A stretch of DNA of 64,000 nt from Blasia pusilla (taxonomy: Eukaryota; Marchantiophyta; Marchantiopsida; Blasiales): contig CM114271.1 in NCBI GenBank assembly GCA_050084515.1, positions 38,316,001 through 38,380,000 on the forward strand. Reading direction: 5' to 3'. A program made the translations under genes and the position numbers. Within the stretch, counting starts at the first letter, position 1. Each line of letters begins with the position of its first letter. This document shows positions 44,301 to 58,300 of the stretch, in pieces. Under the pieces are notes generated by a model. The model worked only from the letters and a program-made list of their open reading frames with translations, was not told the DNA's origin and did not search any database.

Positions 44301-45159
44301 ATATATATATTTTTTTATATTTTTCAGTTGCCGGTGTGGCCACGAGTGGTCCGTCCCTGTCAGAGTGTCGGCGATGTCCGTTGCCTCCTGACAGCTACGG
44401 TCGACATTAATAGCTGGCGTTAATCCCGAGCATCTGACTGGAGTCACTACTGGGCAATCTGGGCCGCGATGGAAGCAATCGGGTCTATGGCCATACATAC
44501 CATTGGCATCATCTGTGAGGCCATGCATGCATGGCCATACAGTAGTAGACCGTACATGCATGGTTGGCGTTCGCAACGATGCTTACGTGGACTATTTTAT
44601 TTCGGAAAGTTTCTCATGTCAAAATGAGAAAGGACAACATAACCAAATTGAGATACGGAACTGAATAAAAGTCGAAACAAAAATCAAATCGAAGGGAAAA
44701 TTCTATTCCCCTACAAGAAAATAAAAAATATCTTAATTTAATAAAATGGTTAAATGGTGAAATTTTTTATGGCTTCTGCAAATTCCCATTGTTTTCTTTA
44801 TTGGCCATTTAGAATATCATATGTCCTATGTACCTGGATGTTAATTACTTTCTTCTCCAACTCTAAATCTTAAACCCTTTCTTTTCCACCCGCATAGGTT
44901 TAACATTTTACTAGTAAGTTGCTACTAAGTTACCTGTTATGCACTTTAAACCTACCTTCCCACTATTTGCTATACACCCTAAATCACATGTGATCTCCCT
45001 AACACTTAGCATCATCTCAAAACTTCAAAGAGACATGTGTTACAAAGAGGAAATGTGACTATGGAAGAAACACTCCTCTCTTTTATACACTTGCATATTA
45101 ATTGTAACACCCCAAGTCTATGGCATTTAAGCACCCAAGTGAACTAAATTGTTACACTA
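44301..45159. other. AT-rich intergenic stretch
   Basis: Nothing supported beyond an AT-rich microsatellite-like run near 44300-44320. Confidence 0.5.
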
Positions 45160-45320
45160 CTAGTATAATACATGTGGGAAAATAACCAGTCATGGCTATT
45201 GTGTTAATTTAGTTGTTCCGTTAATTGGTATATGTGTCATCATGGGAAGAATCCAAAATGCATATATGTCATTGCCGGAGAATGGGGTTCTCAAACCCCA
45301 TCCTCTTTTATAGATATAGA
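45160..45320 (-). mobile_element. Short Helitron-like element, second subfamily
   Basis: On the minus strand it begins TCTATATCTATAAAAGAGGA and ends ATTATACTAG, between A and T. It is related to 60881-61028 (shared GAGGATGGGGTT and AACTAAATTAA). No strong terminal hairpin, so the class is tentative. Confidence 0.5.
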
Positions 45321-48300
45321 TTGCCCTAATTTTGTGAATAGAAAATCAGTCTGGTCCACGATGGGATTGTTCTCATGATCTTTTCTCTTATTTTATGATA
45401 AAAAAATTAGCAATTTCTCCCATAAGATGCACTCAACCGAGATGGATGGAAGTTAAAATATTTCACCAATGGAGAATAATACAATGAAGCCATTGCAAAA
45501 GACACATGTTGAAATTACAAAGTTGAGAAAAATAAGGATAGTAGAGATAAGTTTTTCCATAAACATATGAAAAGTCAGAAAATCCTAATTTTCATTTTAT
45601 TAATTTCATATTTTTCTCATCAATTGAGAAAGAACTTAGTTGTCATTCTTTTTCTAACCCCCGTCTCTTAATTAATAAAATATAATCATTCATTTTGTTT
45701 CAAATTTTTCTTTACAAATCCCTCGCAAGGAAAGCTTGAAAACTAAAGAATAAATTTAAATAAATTTTATCCTTTTCAAGTTTAATACTTTCCCACTATT
45801 CTACTATTATATTTTCTCATTTTTTCCAAAATAATATTTGATTTCCTTTCCGAAAGGAACTTGAAATTTAAAGTTTTAGCTATTTTCCTATGTATTGAAG
45901 TAAGAATTTTAATTTTTAAAATTCCATATCAATTCAAATAAAACGGTTTTGCCATATGATAAAAGCCACGTAAAGGATCATTTTATGACTAATTTGGTAA
46001 AAGGAATATGTCAAGTTATGAATTTTTATCATAACTCCTCGACTATTTCTTCAAAGGTAAACCTCTTGTGTCATAAATCATTTATAAATTACTAGTTTTG
46101 ATTTTATTTTCTCAATTTGGTTTTTCTCATACTAGTACCAAAATGCTACTTATTCCTCCATATTTTTTAAAAATTATTTAATTTTAATTATTCATAAAAA
46201 TTTTATATGATCAATTATTTCATTAATGAAAAAAACTCATTCCTTTTTCTCCAATTTTTTTTCGAAATATGATTTATTTTTCGTTAAACTAAATTTGAGA
46301 AAAGAAAGCATACGTTGAAAAACCTAAGAAAGAAAAATTTTACCCAATGATGTTAACATTGAGAAAACCCTATGAACTTTCAAAAATGAAAATATACTCT
46401 AGAATTCTCGAAAGAAAATTTTCTTAAAACAAGATCTAGAAATTGCAAACAAGAAAATCTAACTAGCCTTTTTTCTATAACAAGTCTTGAAAAACACATA
46501 TTGGAAAAAATTTGATGAAAAAAATCGACGTCAAAATTTTTTTGTGAAAAATTACAATGACACAAATTTCTTTGAAAATTGGAAAAAAACAGTTTAAGAA
46601 AACCAAATTCAAGAAGGACTCAACACATATAAATCACCATGTGTCCAAATTCAAGCTTGTTGATATGTGGTGATAAACATAAGTTTAACATAGATACGAG
46701 CTTATAAAAAATATCATTGATGAAGTAGTAGTTTTTTGCTTTTAGGGGAAAATTCCCCACATCTAAGGATTCTCCCCCATACCATGATAAATATATTTTA
46801 TAAATTGACATGAACTATTTTTGAAATAATTACCAATGAAAAAATAAGTCTCTTAGAAGAAAACCCTTTATATGTGTAGTTAGTGAGTCAATTGGTTAGT
46901 ATTCATCCACAAAATGTTTTTCTTCCACATGATGCTTTTAAATATTTTCATTTTAGGCTTATCCAAGACTTGAAACATCTAAGATAGATTTAGATTCCCT
47001 TTAGAAAGCACATAGGAGGGATCCCTATCTTGGAGTCACATGTAAAATTATTCAATAAGAAAATATCATTGAATATTCTTAAATTTAGAGGCATCAATTA
47101 CACAATTGACTCACTCGCGAATGTAGGTGACCTTCCTTGTCTATGTAGTGGCATGTTTTGAGAGGTTGACCATTAGTGGAGCCACTTAATCTTGGCCTCG
47201 ATAATTGTATTAATGGATTGAATGTAGATTTGATGTCATAACAAAGAGCCATTTGAGAGAGAGAGAGAGAGAGAGAGAGTCCACATGACTTAAGTGATTA
47301 GTTCACTTAGATCATGTAGAGACTTAAGTCACAAGAAAATAGACACCATCAATAAAATAAGATGGGAGAAACCATAAAGAGGACTTTAAGAGCATGCAAG
47401 TTCCAAACTCAAAGTGTGTGGGAGTGATCATCTTTTGAGATGTTCATCCTTCCAACACAAGGTGTAGCTAATTAAACCCCTTCTTTACTAACACATTTCT
47501 ATCAATTTATAGTTAGCCAGAAAAAATCTGTTTGAGACGAATGGTTATATGATGTGGATATATGATGGATGTATACTTTTAATCACTTTTTCCCCAAAAA
47601 TCAAAGGTATTACCGTATTATTCAAGGTCGTTAGTTTTAAGATGTAGAAAGATCCCCTCTTTTTTAACTACAAAGTATGGTCAACTTCTTTGAATTTCCA
47701 ATATTTTAATGACAAAAAATTCATCCTAAAAATAAATATTAAAAACCATGAGGAAGAAATTTTTTTGGAAAAATCTAGAAAAATAAGAAGTATAAATGTT
47801 CCCTCAATAAAAACATACATAAATTTTAGCACCCCTATTAATAAAAAATAAAAACAAGGTAAAGCTCTCACATTATGAGGTATCTCGTAACCAATGCAAA
47901 CCACCAACCAATCAACCAACAGTCAGAATCTAATTAGGGAAATAAATCATGATTTGTGTTATGGACTTATGTATTTCTATTAATATGTGGTTCCTTGGAA
48001 CGTTTCAAAACACTTCTTGAGGGAATCCGTATAAACTTCAACCAAGGTTGGATATTCGTGTTGTCAAATTTTAATGGTAAATTCGTATTTAAGCAATGCA
48101 TTGGATCACAATGAATGATGATGTAAAGTGATAGAAAAATAGTTTTTGCCCTGAAAATTGTGATCAAAAAATACCAAGTAGGATTTTTCTCCTAGATTAT
48201 TTTTAGATTTAACTTTATTTGAAAAAAAAATTTGGATATTTGTGGTGATCCCAACAATAAAATAATTTCCCTGTGAAGCCTTTGCATCTATGTCAAATTA

Positions 48301-50194
48301 TAGAATGTAACATTCAAGAAGCTTATTTTCATATGATTAATTAATCAATATCTGGGGGTGATGCTCTTCTTACGAAAGGAAAATTTACTCTAAAATAAAT
48401 GAGGCTCTTTTCAAAATGAAAATACGAAGGTCTCATATTACTTCTCATAGAAGGGAAAAAAAGTGAGTAGCTAAGTTACAAATTATTATGTAGGAATAGA
48501 ACCCTTAGTAGATTCCTAAATTTGAAATTTGAAAGAAATGGATAGATTTTTTTTAAACACCCTAAATGGGATGTCGAGATGTCTCTTTTCTCTTGTAGAT
48601 TAATTCGTATTTTTTACCACACTCAAAGATTCTTTCTCACACACATGTGTCAAGACCACACAAGAAAATGAAAGCAAAAATGGCTCATATCACCAATCAT
48701 ATATTTAGTCTTAATAATAAGTAGTGTCATTGTGTCATATCCATCCTTCCCTATAAGGGACTCCACAATGTACCACTACAGCTCCTACCAAATCCAAGCA
48801 TAAGAAATGTTTCCTAGGCTAAACTTGAGAATAATGGCTCTTCAGAGCCACATCCTCACCTTATATATCTTTAGAAAGAGCAAAAATAGATTTCGTAAAC
48901 CCGTAAGCCACCAATCCCACACGAAAGATAGCAAATGAAATTGATGACCTACGTACACATATTATGAAGTGACCATTCATGAAATCAATAGATCATCTAA
49001 CCTAAAACAAAAACTAGATAACTTGATCCCTTCTACATATGATAATATTTGTACCTACCTCATCCAATCATTCAAGATAAAAGACACAACAAAAAATTCC
49101 AATAATTTTCGAGTCTCCACAATGTTAATGTGTAAAACTCAAACCTTTGACTAATTATGATGTGCAAATTCAAGTTTATGTATTTTTTCTGTAACTTACA
49201 CTACTATTGATACCTATACCAAAATAAAATTTTCATCTTTCCTTGATATGGAAAGACTCATACACGCACATACACACGTTAAGACCACATAATTGAAAAT
49301 TATATCAATCATCTTACTCCAAGAAATACCTATGACATCCAAACTAACGTAATCTACTACTTTGTATAGATCTAGGACATAATCATTGTCCCATAGGAAC
49401 TATATAAAAGAAGGATGTCCAATGTAATAAATTCAAAACTTTAGGAAAACCATTAACAAACCAACCTAGTAGCTATATCCTTGAATGATCCACACAAAGT
49501 ACACCTTACATCCATGGATAAGATTGAGAAGCTTGGATCTCCTCGCCCATTCTATTAGCCAATGTTAACACTAGTTTACTATCCTAATGAGAAAATCTAG
49601 AGTCACTCATTGGAATCATTTCCTCAAATCCAAGATTGCATTATCTTTCCAAGTGGGATGCACTTTAAACCTTATGCAAAGGAATTAAGTTCACATAAGT
49701 ACCCCTCAGAATAGAACATTTTTACACCATAAATAGTCATGAAAATTTTACATCTAGGTCCAATACTCATCACATCCAATAATATTTTTGTTCCTCACCA
49801 TGATCATACATGGTGTACACTCATGTCATATTTTGCCCAACTTTACATGGTTAACGTTGAGCATATGGTATCTTTGTTAGTTATATGAAGATATAAAAGC
49901 CTTTGGTTGCATTATGGAGTAAACGCCTTAAACTTTCTCCAAATCTAGATTATAATCTAAATTTGGGAAAGGTTTTGCAACAATGGTTGAAACAATCGTC
50001 TTCTCATTGTCATTGATCTTGAAGCTTGTATAACTTAAAGAGTCATTACAAGTTAGCTTAAGACATTTATCAAGTTTTTCATCTAGTAAATCGAAATGAT
50101 AAATCTTCAATCCCGTCGTAGAGTCCGTCCTCTACTTCACCTAACTTCACCCTGAATCACTCAAGACCTTGAGCTTTGCAAGCAAAAAACATAG
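45321..50194. other. Long AT-rich intergenic stretch
   Basis: About 4.9 kb with no supported gene. Frames are short and shaped by A/T runs. A (GA)12 microsatellite lies at 47255-47279. Confidence 0.5.
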
Positions 50195-50495
50195 ATTCCT
50201 AAATACTCAACCGGTTGCGTTTTTCGTAGATAGTTGAGAAGCCACCAAGCGCTAATCAGATCGAGCCCTAAGTGCGTATTTTCACCCTTGGAAGTCTCTT
50301 CCCCAAGCTTTCACTAATCTCCCCAAGTCGCTCGCGTAAACTAGGGTGCATGGATTGATTCCTTGAGGTGGGTCCCTTAGCTCAAATATGAAACATGACA
50401 AAAACGCATCATAATTAGTTCCTAGTTCAAGGACTTGAGCAAGTAGAGAGGGAGAGAATTCCCCCTATAGATACTTCTAGGGTTCTTTGAGCTAA
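50195..50495 (+). repeat. Dispersed repeat, copy 2 (pair with 27725-28010)
   Basis: Same order of blocks as copy 1, including CCTATAGATACTTCTAGGGTTCT as the TATA-like part, in the same orientation. Confidence 0.55.
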
Positions 50496-52849
50496 TCCCA
50501 CCTTCATTATTGTCCCCCTCGAGCCCTTGATTTTTGCCCTTAATCCAAACGTGGTTCATGAGTCATGACCCATGGATTGACGTTTGACTAGTTATCCATC
50601 AAAATGGCTTGGCGGAGGCTTCTTGGCTCCCCAAATGCATCTTGGAGATTGGACCTACGTTTCATGTGTCTCATGGCTAGCATCCATCTTGAATCCATGT
50701 TTGGCGTCTCATGGCCCCCCTAAGCGTTTTGTGACTAGTCTTGTGGGGTCTGGCCCATCTTGACTATTCACGTGTTCCTTGCTTCTCCCCTTGACTTATT
50801 GCTTGGCTCTAAGGTCTCAAACCTTGCTTTCCTTTCCTTTGTCCCTGCAAGTAGCTACCTCCCTTTCTCACCTAAGACCAATCACAAGACATATGCACGT
50901 ATGACCTAACATTAGTTATGAGGTTGGTTTCATTGCCCTTTCTAGTCTTCAGACTAGCTAGTCTAGATTTTGAATTTGATGGGTCACACCAAGGTCTTTC
51001 CTCATTTGATTTGCTCCTAGATCCTCGCTAGCTTTGGCGCCATAAACTTAGCTATTCGCGACGAATCCCTATGATGTTGATATTTGAGTTGATTCCTCTT
51101 TCCTTCCATAGAACTTATAACATGCATTATATGGGGCCATTCTAGTTTCTTCTCTAAAGGAGATAATTTCCATGTCATATTTACTCTTTTAAATAAATTT
51201 TACCTTACTTACAAAATAATTTTCTCATATAAATATTTTATTTAAACTAATAATAATTTTTATATAATGCACTAATGCCCCATGATCATAGACTATATTT
51301 TTAGAAATATATCTCTCCATTTTTTATTCAAAATTATGAATTATTAAAAGCTATAAAAATATTCCAAATCTAGAAAAGGAAACATATAACTTATGAGAAC
51401 TCATTGCTCTCTTAAGATATTATTTTCAAAGTAATCTTTGTGTTTTATTTTAATTTTTACATTTTTACATAATTATATGTAATTTAATGACTCATCCATT
51501 TCCTTTCCATATGAGTAATGGATGGGATTTCTTTGAAATTGTGGAAAATAAGGAAGAAAAATTGGTGGGAAGGTTTTTCTTTAACATGAAGAGGCGGGGC
51601 TGATAAGTTCTCCAAACTAAGAAGACAATAGTTAGATGAGGAAAGGGGATGAATGATTTTCCAAATACATAAGAGAGGACTTAAACGAGGAAGGAGGAAT
51701 CTAGGGAGGTAATTGAGAAGGGAAGATCACCTTTATCCAAAATGAAAAGAGGATTTCTTCTTCTTCTTCTTCTTAGTCATGTATTCTCAAACTATAACTT
51801 TCAAACCAAAATTGGAAAAAATAATTTATGATCCACTTGGTGTAACCTTGTAACAATATTTGGAAGGCGAAGAAGAAGCATTTTCCCACTCCAAACACAC
51901 TATTGCCTAATGATGTATTTTTATGGGTTCTTTAAAGGTACTATCTATGGTCAAAAAAATTCTAAGTGAGATTAAATTTAGCCATGGTTTGGATTTTATC
52001 ATGTTTCAGTAAGCCGATATTCTCTAACTGCAAGCAGACAAACTTTTACATTAATTTCTCTTAGTAAGAAATCAACTGTAACAATAAGAAATATTTTCCC
52101 TTTCGAAAACGAGGAATAGCTTGCCTACTCTATATTCGATGTAATGCAGTAGTCATTATAGTGAGCACCAGAGTGTTAAAAACGATATTAATGTGTGAGT
52201 TGCACTCAAGAAGTCGTTATGATCATAGGCCAATCTTTCTATCCGTAGGCCAGAGAAAATTTTTTGGATTTGAAGTAAATTTAATATAATATCATTAGTA
52301 GATATTTTGAAGTAAATTTAATATAATATCAAGCAACTCGCACCAACCTCCCTCGCAAATCTATTTACCGCCACCGCACTTTATTAAATAAATGCAATTT
52401 ATCGTAATCAAGTCCATCGCATACTAAAATTATTATTAATTCCTGCTTTTGTCGTACAATCTGAATGAATAGGTGCTTTGATTATCTGAAAAAAGTCTTA
52501 CTAGATATGGCTTTCAGATTTAATTTTCTACATTATTTTTATTAAAACTATGGAAAACCTTAGGAGGAATGATCTCGTCTAGAAGTCATCTTAGTTTTCA
52601 TGTGTTGAATTTCACGTCTAACCTCACGAATTTAGTTCACAAATATTGAGTTATGATCCACTTAACCTAAATGTTTTGCACATAAATGTTTAGGATCACG
52701 TCTCATAGTGGAAGCGGTCGTAAGGTTCACTTTTGTTTGACTATTTTGACAAAAGAAACTGTCATACATCTTGGGACAATAAAGTTGTGGTTAGACCTTG
52801 GGTGTATTAGAGACCGCCAAAACGCTAACGTCCCATCCTAAGGAAAGAA
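50496..52849. other. AT-rich intergenic stretch
   Basis: No supported gene. A CTT/TTC run lies at about 51758-51774. The phrase TTTGAAGTAAATTTAATATAATATCA is directly repeated at about 52268 and 52308. Confidence 0.5.
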
Positions 52850-52972
52850 GATGCACTTCGATAAAAACGAGTGATGGAAAACCCATCGGAAGTACAAAGA
52901 GGGGGACTCAAAGAGTCAAAACCTGAAGGACACATCAGGACCAGAAAAGGAAGAAGGGGGCATTCCCCCTAA
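52850..52972 (-). repeat. Truncated inverted copy of the non-LTR-type 3' tail
   Basis: On the minus strand it matches 43157-43282 closely: GGGGGAATGCCCCC, GACTCTTTGAGTCCCCC, GATGGGTTTTCCATCACTCG, ending at ATCGAAGTGCATC. It lacks everything upstream, as expected for a 5'-truncated insertion. Confidence 0.75.
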
Positions 52973-54706
52973 GGAAAGCAAAATAAATCCCAAGCTACAA
53001 CCCATTGTTCTTTTTGTTCTCTGTGAACATAAAATATTTTTTTATATAATTGATTAAGGGGGAGAAAAAAAACCTTTCTTTCTTTACCCTTGCGTCGTTT
53101 TTTATTTATTTATTAAGACGAGAGCGAGCTCTTTGTTGACAATCCCAACACACCCTTTAGGGTCCACCTTTTCTAGGTGTTGACTTGGAAGCCTATTTTG
53201 TTTCTAGATCCATGAGAGAGAGAGAAAACCTCGACCGAAACGAAGGGTTGAGTTTGGTTCTGGTGAATTAAATAAAATATTTAATCCCATGCCAGCTGTT
53301 TGGTTTTCTAAGTTTGGGTTTGTAACAGCAACTGGGCTTTAAATGAATAGGTGGAGAATAAAACATTGGGGCTTTGACATTGATACTTTTCTAGCGACAC
53401 TTGAACGAAACTTGCGTTAGAAGAGATAGCGTTATACGCCTCACCACTAAGAGAGCGCTTTGTGTCATGAAATGGTCCACTTCGTGTTTTATGACAAAAT
53501 ATGTCGTTTTCTCGCGCCTCTTTCAAGAGTCCAAGATTTGGAATTATAATATTTTAATCCATGAAGATCACATGTAATCTTTATGATTGCAATTTTTTAG
53601 TGAGCTTTTGCGCCTTTTTATTCGCTTCTTGCAATGATGTCCATCCAGCTTGAGTTCCATCCAGGATTTCGAAGATATTTTCCATTGTGAGGCCTTTCTT
53701 CTTAGTTGAAAAGGTGAGGGTTTTGGATATGTTTACAAAATGATTTCTTGGTTAATTATTTTGTGAAATGATTCACACTTTATGACATCAGTTGACAAAG
53801 AATCTTAATAAGTTCTATAGTAGATTCTGTTTATGTCATCTTGTTTTAAGTTATGGCAATTACGTAATCCAATGTTATAGTTATGGGGAGGGGAGGGTAG
53901 GAGGAGGGGGCATTTAATTAATAAGCAATATGTTTGAATTTTCCTACTTGAACCACATTAGAATAAATCAGGTAGAGAAAATTCATAGGTATTTGAATGG
54001 AATACAAAAATATTTTATTAAGTAATTGATAATGTATTTAATATTATAATGGGTAATTACAAGTATTATTAAAATATAATAATTTTGATAAAAAATAATT
54101 CTTAATTTTTTTTCTCTTCATTCACATGTGATGGTAAGGGAAAATAAAATTTAAAGAAGAAAGAGTGGATTTAATTTTATGGAAGGGTAAAATTTATTTA
54201 GGGGATTGGGATACCATTTAAATTTGAATGATATCCCAACTACTTAGAAGAGTGAAACGCTATTACTCTTCTAAGATTTGAGAAAATAAGAATTATATTT
54301 ATTTTTTGATATTAGTGATATGATTATTTTCAAAATTAATCATATTAATTTACATATGATATTTAGTGAAGGGCAAATAAATTTGAATGGAAAAGGAAAA
54401 TGATTTTGTTAATTAAATTTAATTAATAAATTATTTAGTGAATGTGATTTTGATGGGAAGGGTGGAAAGAAAAGAATAATTATTGATGGAACTTTTAGGG
54501 AGGAATTTAATTACTTAGGGGAGATGGATATTATCTAAAGGTGATTTTCTTACTCTTTTAAGATTTATAAAAGTGGAAATTGTACTTAAAATTTGAAATT
54601 AAAAATATTCCAAAAATTTTAGTATAATTTTAAAAATATCATTGACACATTTTTTTAAGTCCTTCTATTGAAGGAACTATGTTAGGCGTGCATGGCATGA
54701 GCAACA
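52973..54706. other. AT-rich intergenic stretch
   Basis: No supported gene. The minus-strand frame 53308-53526 has no domain. Confidence 0.5.
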
Positions 54707-54934
54707 TCTATATTATTGTGGTAGAGTGTCTTCTTGATTTCCAAACGTCTTTTTGTTTGACACGTGGCAACTAGGTAGCAAGAAAATGTTTCTCCTTATA
54801 CTGGCAGCAAGAAAAAAAAATTAAATTTGTGTGTAACATCATTAATCCCTTGCCTTCACAGCCTATACACTAATAAAAGTTCTTCAAACACTTTTTTTTT
54901 TAATTTCCCGTGCATTGCACGGGCACCTTACTAG
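54707..54934 (+). mobile_element. Short non-autonomous Helitron-like element, intact ends
   Basis: 228 bp. Starts TCTATATTATTG after A. It ends with an 8-bp hairpin (CCCGTGCA/TGCACGGG at 54907-54923), then CACCTTA and CTAG before T. These are the three Helitron hallmarks: 5' TC, subterminal hairpin with CTRR, and an A/T target without duplication. Too short to encode anything; it would depend on Rep/helicase from another element. The autonomous relic at 1911-5794 is not shown to be its partner. Confidence 0.75.
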
Positions 54935-54956
54935 TAATGATTGTGAAACAATTGGG

Positions 54957-55334
54957 CAATTTCCAATTATGGATAGTCATATCCCAATAATAATATATTA
55001 TGTAAGCCTGAAAAAAATTATCTACCATAACTGACTCTAGAAAATCTCAAGTGCCATTTAAAATCAATTTCAAAAAATCTTATTGGTTTATAAGATAAAC
55101 GATCTTATTGATTGAAAGTGCCAAGTGTCAAAGAGAGAGGAGTTTGCAAAATGAAGAGACAATCTCCGATAATAATATATATAGGTAGATTATGGATTTT
55201 TTTGACTATTGGAGAATCGCTAACCACTTGGCGAGTATGACATTCTTGTTCCTAGAGTCAGTTATGGTAGATAATTTTTTCAGGCTTACATAATATATTA
55301 TTATTGGGATATGACTATCCATAATTGGAAATTG
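54957..55334. repeat. 84-bp near-perfect inverted repeat with 211-bp spacer
   Basis: The arms 54957-55040 and 55252-55334 are reverse complements except for one A in a run of six or seven. The spacer contains a minus-strand TC end (from 55189) like those of the short Helitron-like elements. RNA from this locus would fold into a long hairpin. No terminal motif of a known foldback family was seen. Confidence 0.9.
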
Positions 55335-58300
55335 GATTTATGTAACTTCTTTGTATATCGTGTCTGAAAATCAGGATTACTGTTTCCCATATGAAATTCC
55401 CAGAAATGTACCATGTCTCACTAAAAAACTCCTCGAACCCTTATGGTAAGACCACTCATACTTATGTTTTTTTTGAGGCAGCCTAGTAGCATGTTTAGCT
55501 TAGAATTGTGTGATCTTGGTTTAAAGAGAAAACATTTGCAAGCAATAAATTGAGTTATTTATGCGTTCTCGACATGCCAATACAAACTGTTTTTCATTGC
55601 AAAATAATAGATGGGAATAGTCCTCGGTGTAAAAGAACAAATCAATAAATAGAAATAAATCAAAAAATAAGGGAAAAACTCTTATTACCAACAAGCCAAC
55701 TAGGCTTAGTAGCTAGGATGTTGACACATAGAAGTCTTCTATATGATATCTTGAGTTTGGAGTCTAGGTAGAATGTAATTTGGCACTAGTCGGCATGCTT
55801 GTGAGATGCATTATTTTGAACTTCATGTAATCTTAACCTTCCTTTTCTACCTTGTTCAAATGCTTGTTGTCCTCCCTAAATCAACTTCCCAACTTCAAGT
55901 TCCATGCCCACTTCTTCATATCTAAACCTTCCATTCCCATACCTATTTTAAAAAAATTACTCATATATAAAATGATTATAAACCTTGAAGAACTCTTCTA
56001 GCCATTTACGCAGTTATATAGATTGCTATTTTCCTCCATCCGCTTTTCATTTCAAATCCCCACCTCGTCCATGCCTCACATGGACGAGGTAGGGAGAAGT
56101 GAGACTTTTTTCTTCATCTTAAAAGTCCCTTGCCTTTCTCATTTTGGGAAAAAAGCATAACTCCCCTCATTTGAAACAATCTACCACCCCCTTGCTTATT
56201 TTGATTTCTCTTCTTCCTCCCCCCTTAACCCCCTTCTTGACAACTAATGTGTATGTCCATTGGTAACTTACAAACTCTATCCCCATCCCTCTCACTATTT
56301 CTATGTGGGGAAAATCACTCCCTAATATCCCATCTCATTAAAAAATAACAACAACCTCCCCTACTCATAGTGTCACCTACCTACAACGTGAGTAGCCCAT
56401 CTTGGAGGAGAGAGAATGGAATTTTTCCTTCGTGTGTGGGCAACGAGACCATGCTTGGGGATTACGAATTTGGAAAAAGATCCAAATCAAAGAAACATTC
56501 TTCTATACGAGAACCCCAAGATTTGTTTTGAAATTTGAACACGAAGGTGTCTTTCTAGTGGAGTCTTTAAAACACAATTGGAAGGGACTTCTAAGGCCTA
56601 ACTGCTTCCCATTGGCTCGAAAAATTATTCCTTCCATGAAAAATATCTAAAAGGGTCATGTGATTCAAGTTTCTTTTGGGTGTTGTGGATGTACATGAAC
56701 TTTCCCATTGGAAAATTGCCAGAAATTTCTATTCTAAATACATTTTTATGGGCTTTTGCTCCTTTTTTGCTATGCTGTTGGCTAGTTTGAAAGTTTTAAA
56801 GGTTTTAATTTAAATTGATTGTGAAACCGCATTCAGAAAAACTTCCAATTAATTTATCCAATTTCCACACAATAAAAATTTTTGGATAGTAAATATGGTC
56901 TTTTATTCCAATTTAATTCAATTTTTAGGGATGGATTCCAAAGAAACATAGCCTGGAAAAAAATATTCCTCTATGTCATTTTCAAATCCAGATTAATTTT
57001 TGACATATTTTAAATATGGAATAAGAGAGGTTTCTCACTTGAAATTTTTTTGGAACTAAGATCATGGGTAGCAGGGCTCCGTGGAAATTGAACAAAGGTA
57101 TAAAATTAACTTTTCGTGTTACCATTGCAGACGATGTTGTCCACTTTATGCTAAATTCTTGGCACAAATTTTTTAAAGCTGATCATTTCTCATCCAATAA
57201 AAGAAAAACCCCACCTTCAAAATTGTACCAGAAGAGAAGAGAAAAGAAAAGCACTACACGTGTTGACACCTCCATCCTCAAACTTCATTCCTTCAGCATA
57301 TGATGAGAATGAGAATTCCAATCACAAAAAGAATGAAAGTTCCAAACACGAAAAGGGCTTTGTTGATTCATTCTACCTTCTAACCTTTTGAGCTAATTAC
57401 TCCAAATCTGATAGACAAGGGAAAAGAGGCGTTTTGATACGCCAGCGGAAATGGGGGGAAATATAGCCTTTTAAGAGGATAATTTATTTAAAGATGAACC
57501 ATTATTAGGGTTTGATGATCTCCATTAAAGGAAAATACTCAAGAATTTGGATGACGAAAGCATGAGCTAGGGTGTGAATAACTTTTTCTAGAATGTTTGT
57601 TGGCATAATTAAGTTTCTTAATTATGACAATGTGGTCTAATTCCAAAAGTGTTGGCGCTTGTTTTCTATTAAAGTTTATAATTCTTATGGGGGGCAGTTG
57701 CTCTTATTCAAATGGAAAAAAAGGGTCTAAAACTTGACTGTCGAAACTTCACTTGTTAAGAGTCTCACAAAAATAAGAAGGAAAATGGAGGCCCAATTAA
57801 TTGTGCGAACTTTTTAATTATACTTAACGGAAAATCAGGACATCTTTCCTCGTTCGTAGACAGAAAAGAAATTAAAAAAATTATGCAAGAAAAATTTATA
57901 TTAATACGAGAATATTATTAAGCTGCCCGTAAGTGGCCGGGCAAGGTGCACGGGAAGTATCGGACTATACTATGCACATGGCACCTTAAAAAAAATTCAA
58001 GTAAAGGGTGGCAAAAGTAATTGTTTTGAGAGGGCAAGGTTGGGAGGCACTCCTTTGTCAGAGCATATATTTTGAGTGAGAGATCATATATGTGCTTTCT
58101 TATTTCTAGATTTTATTAATTGAAATTTTGTATGAATAAAATTTTAATTAATAAGAGGTGAATATCACAAAATATGGGAAAAAGAAACTCATTAGGCCAA
58201 TCAAAATTTGGTAGCTTAATTCTTGTCATGTTAAGAGATTTAATGTGATATAGTCTTGTGTTCTAAATCTTGCTAAAATGGGATGTTGCCTGAGGTGATA

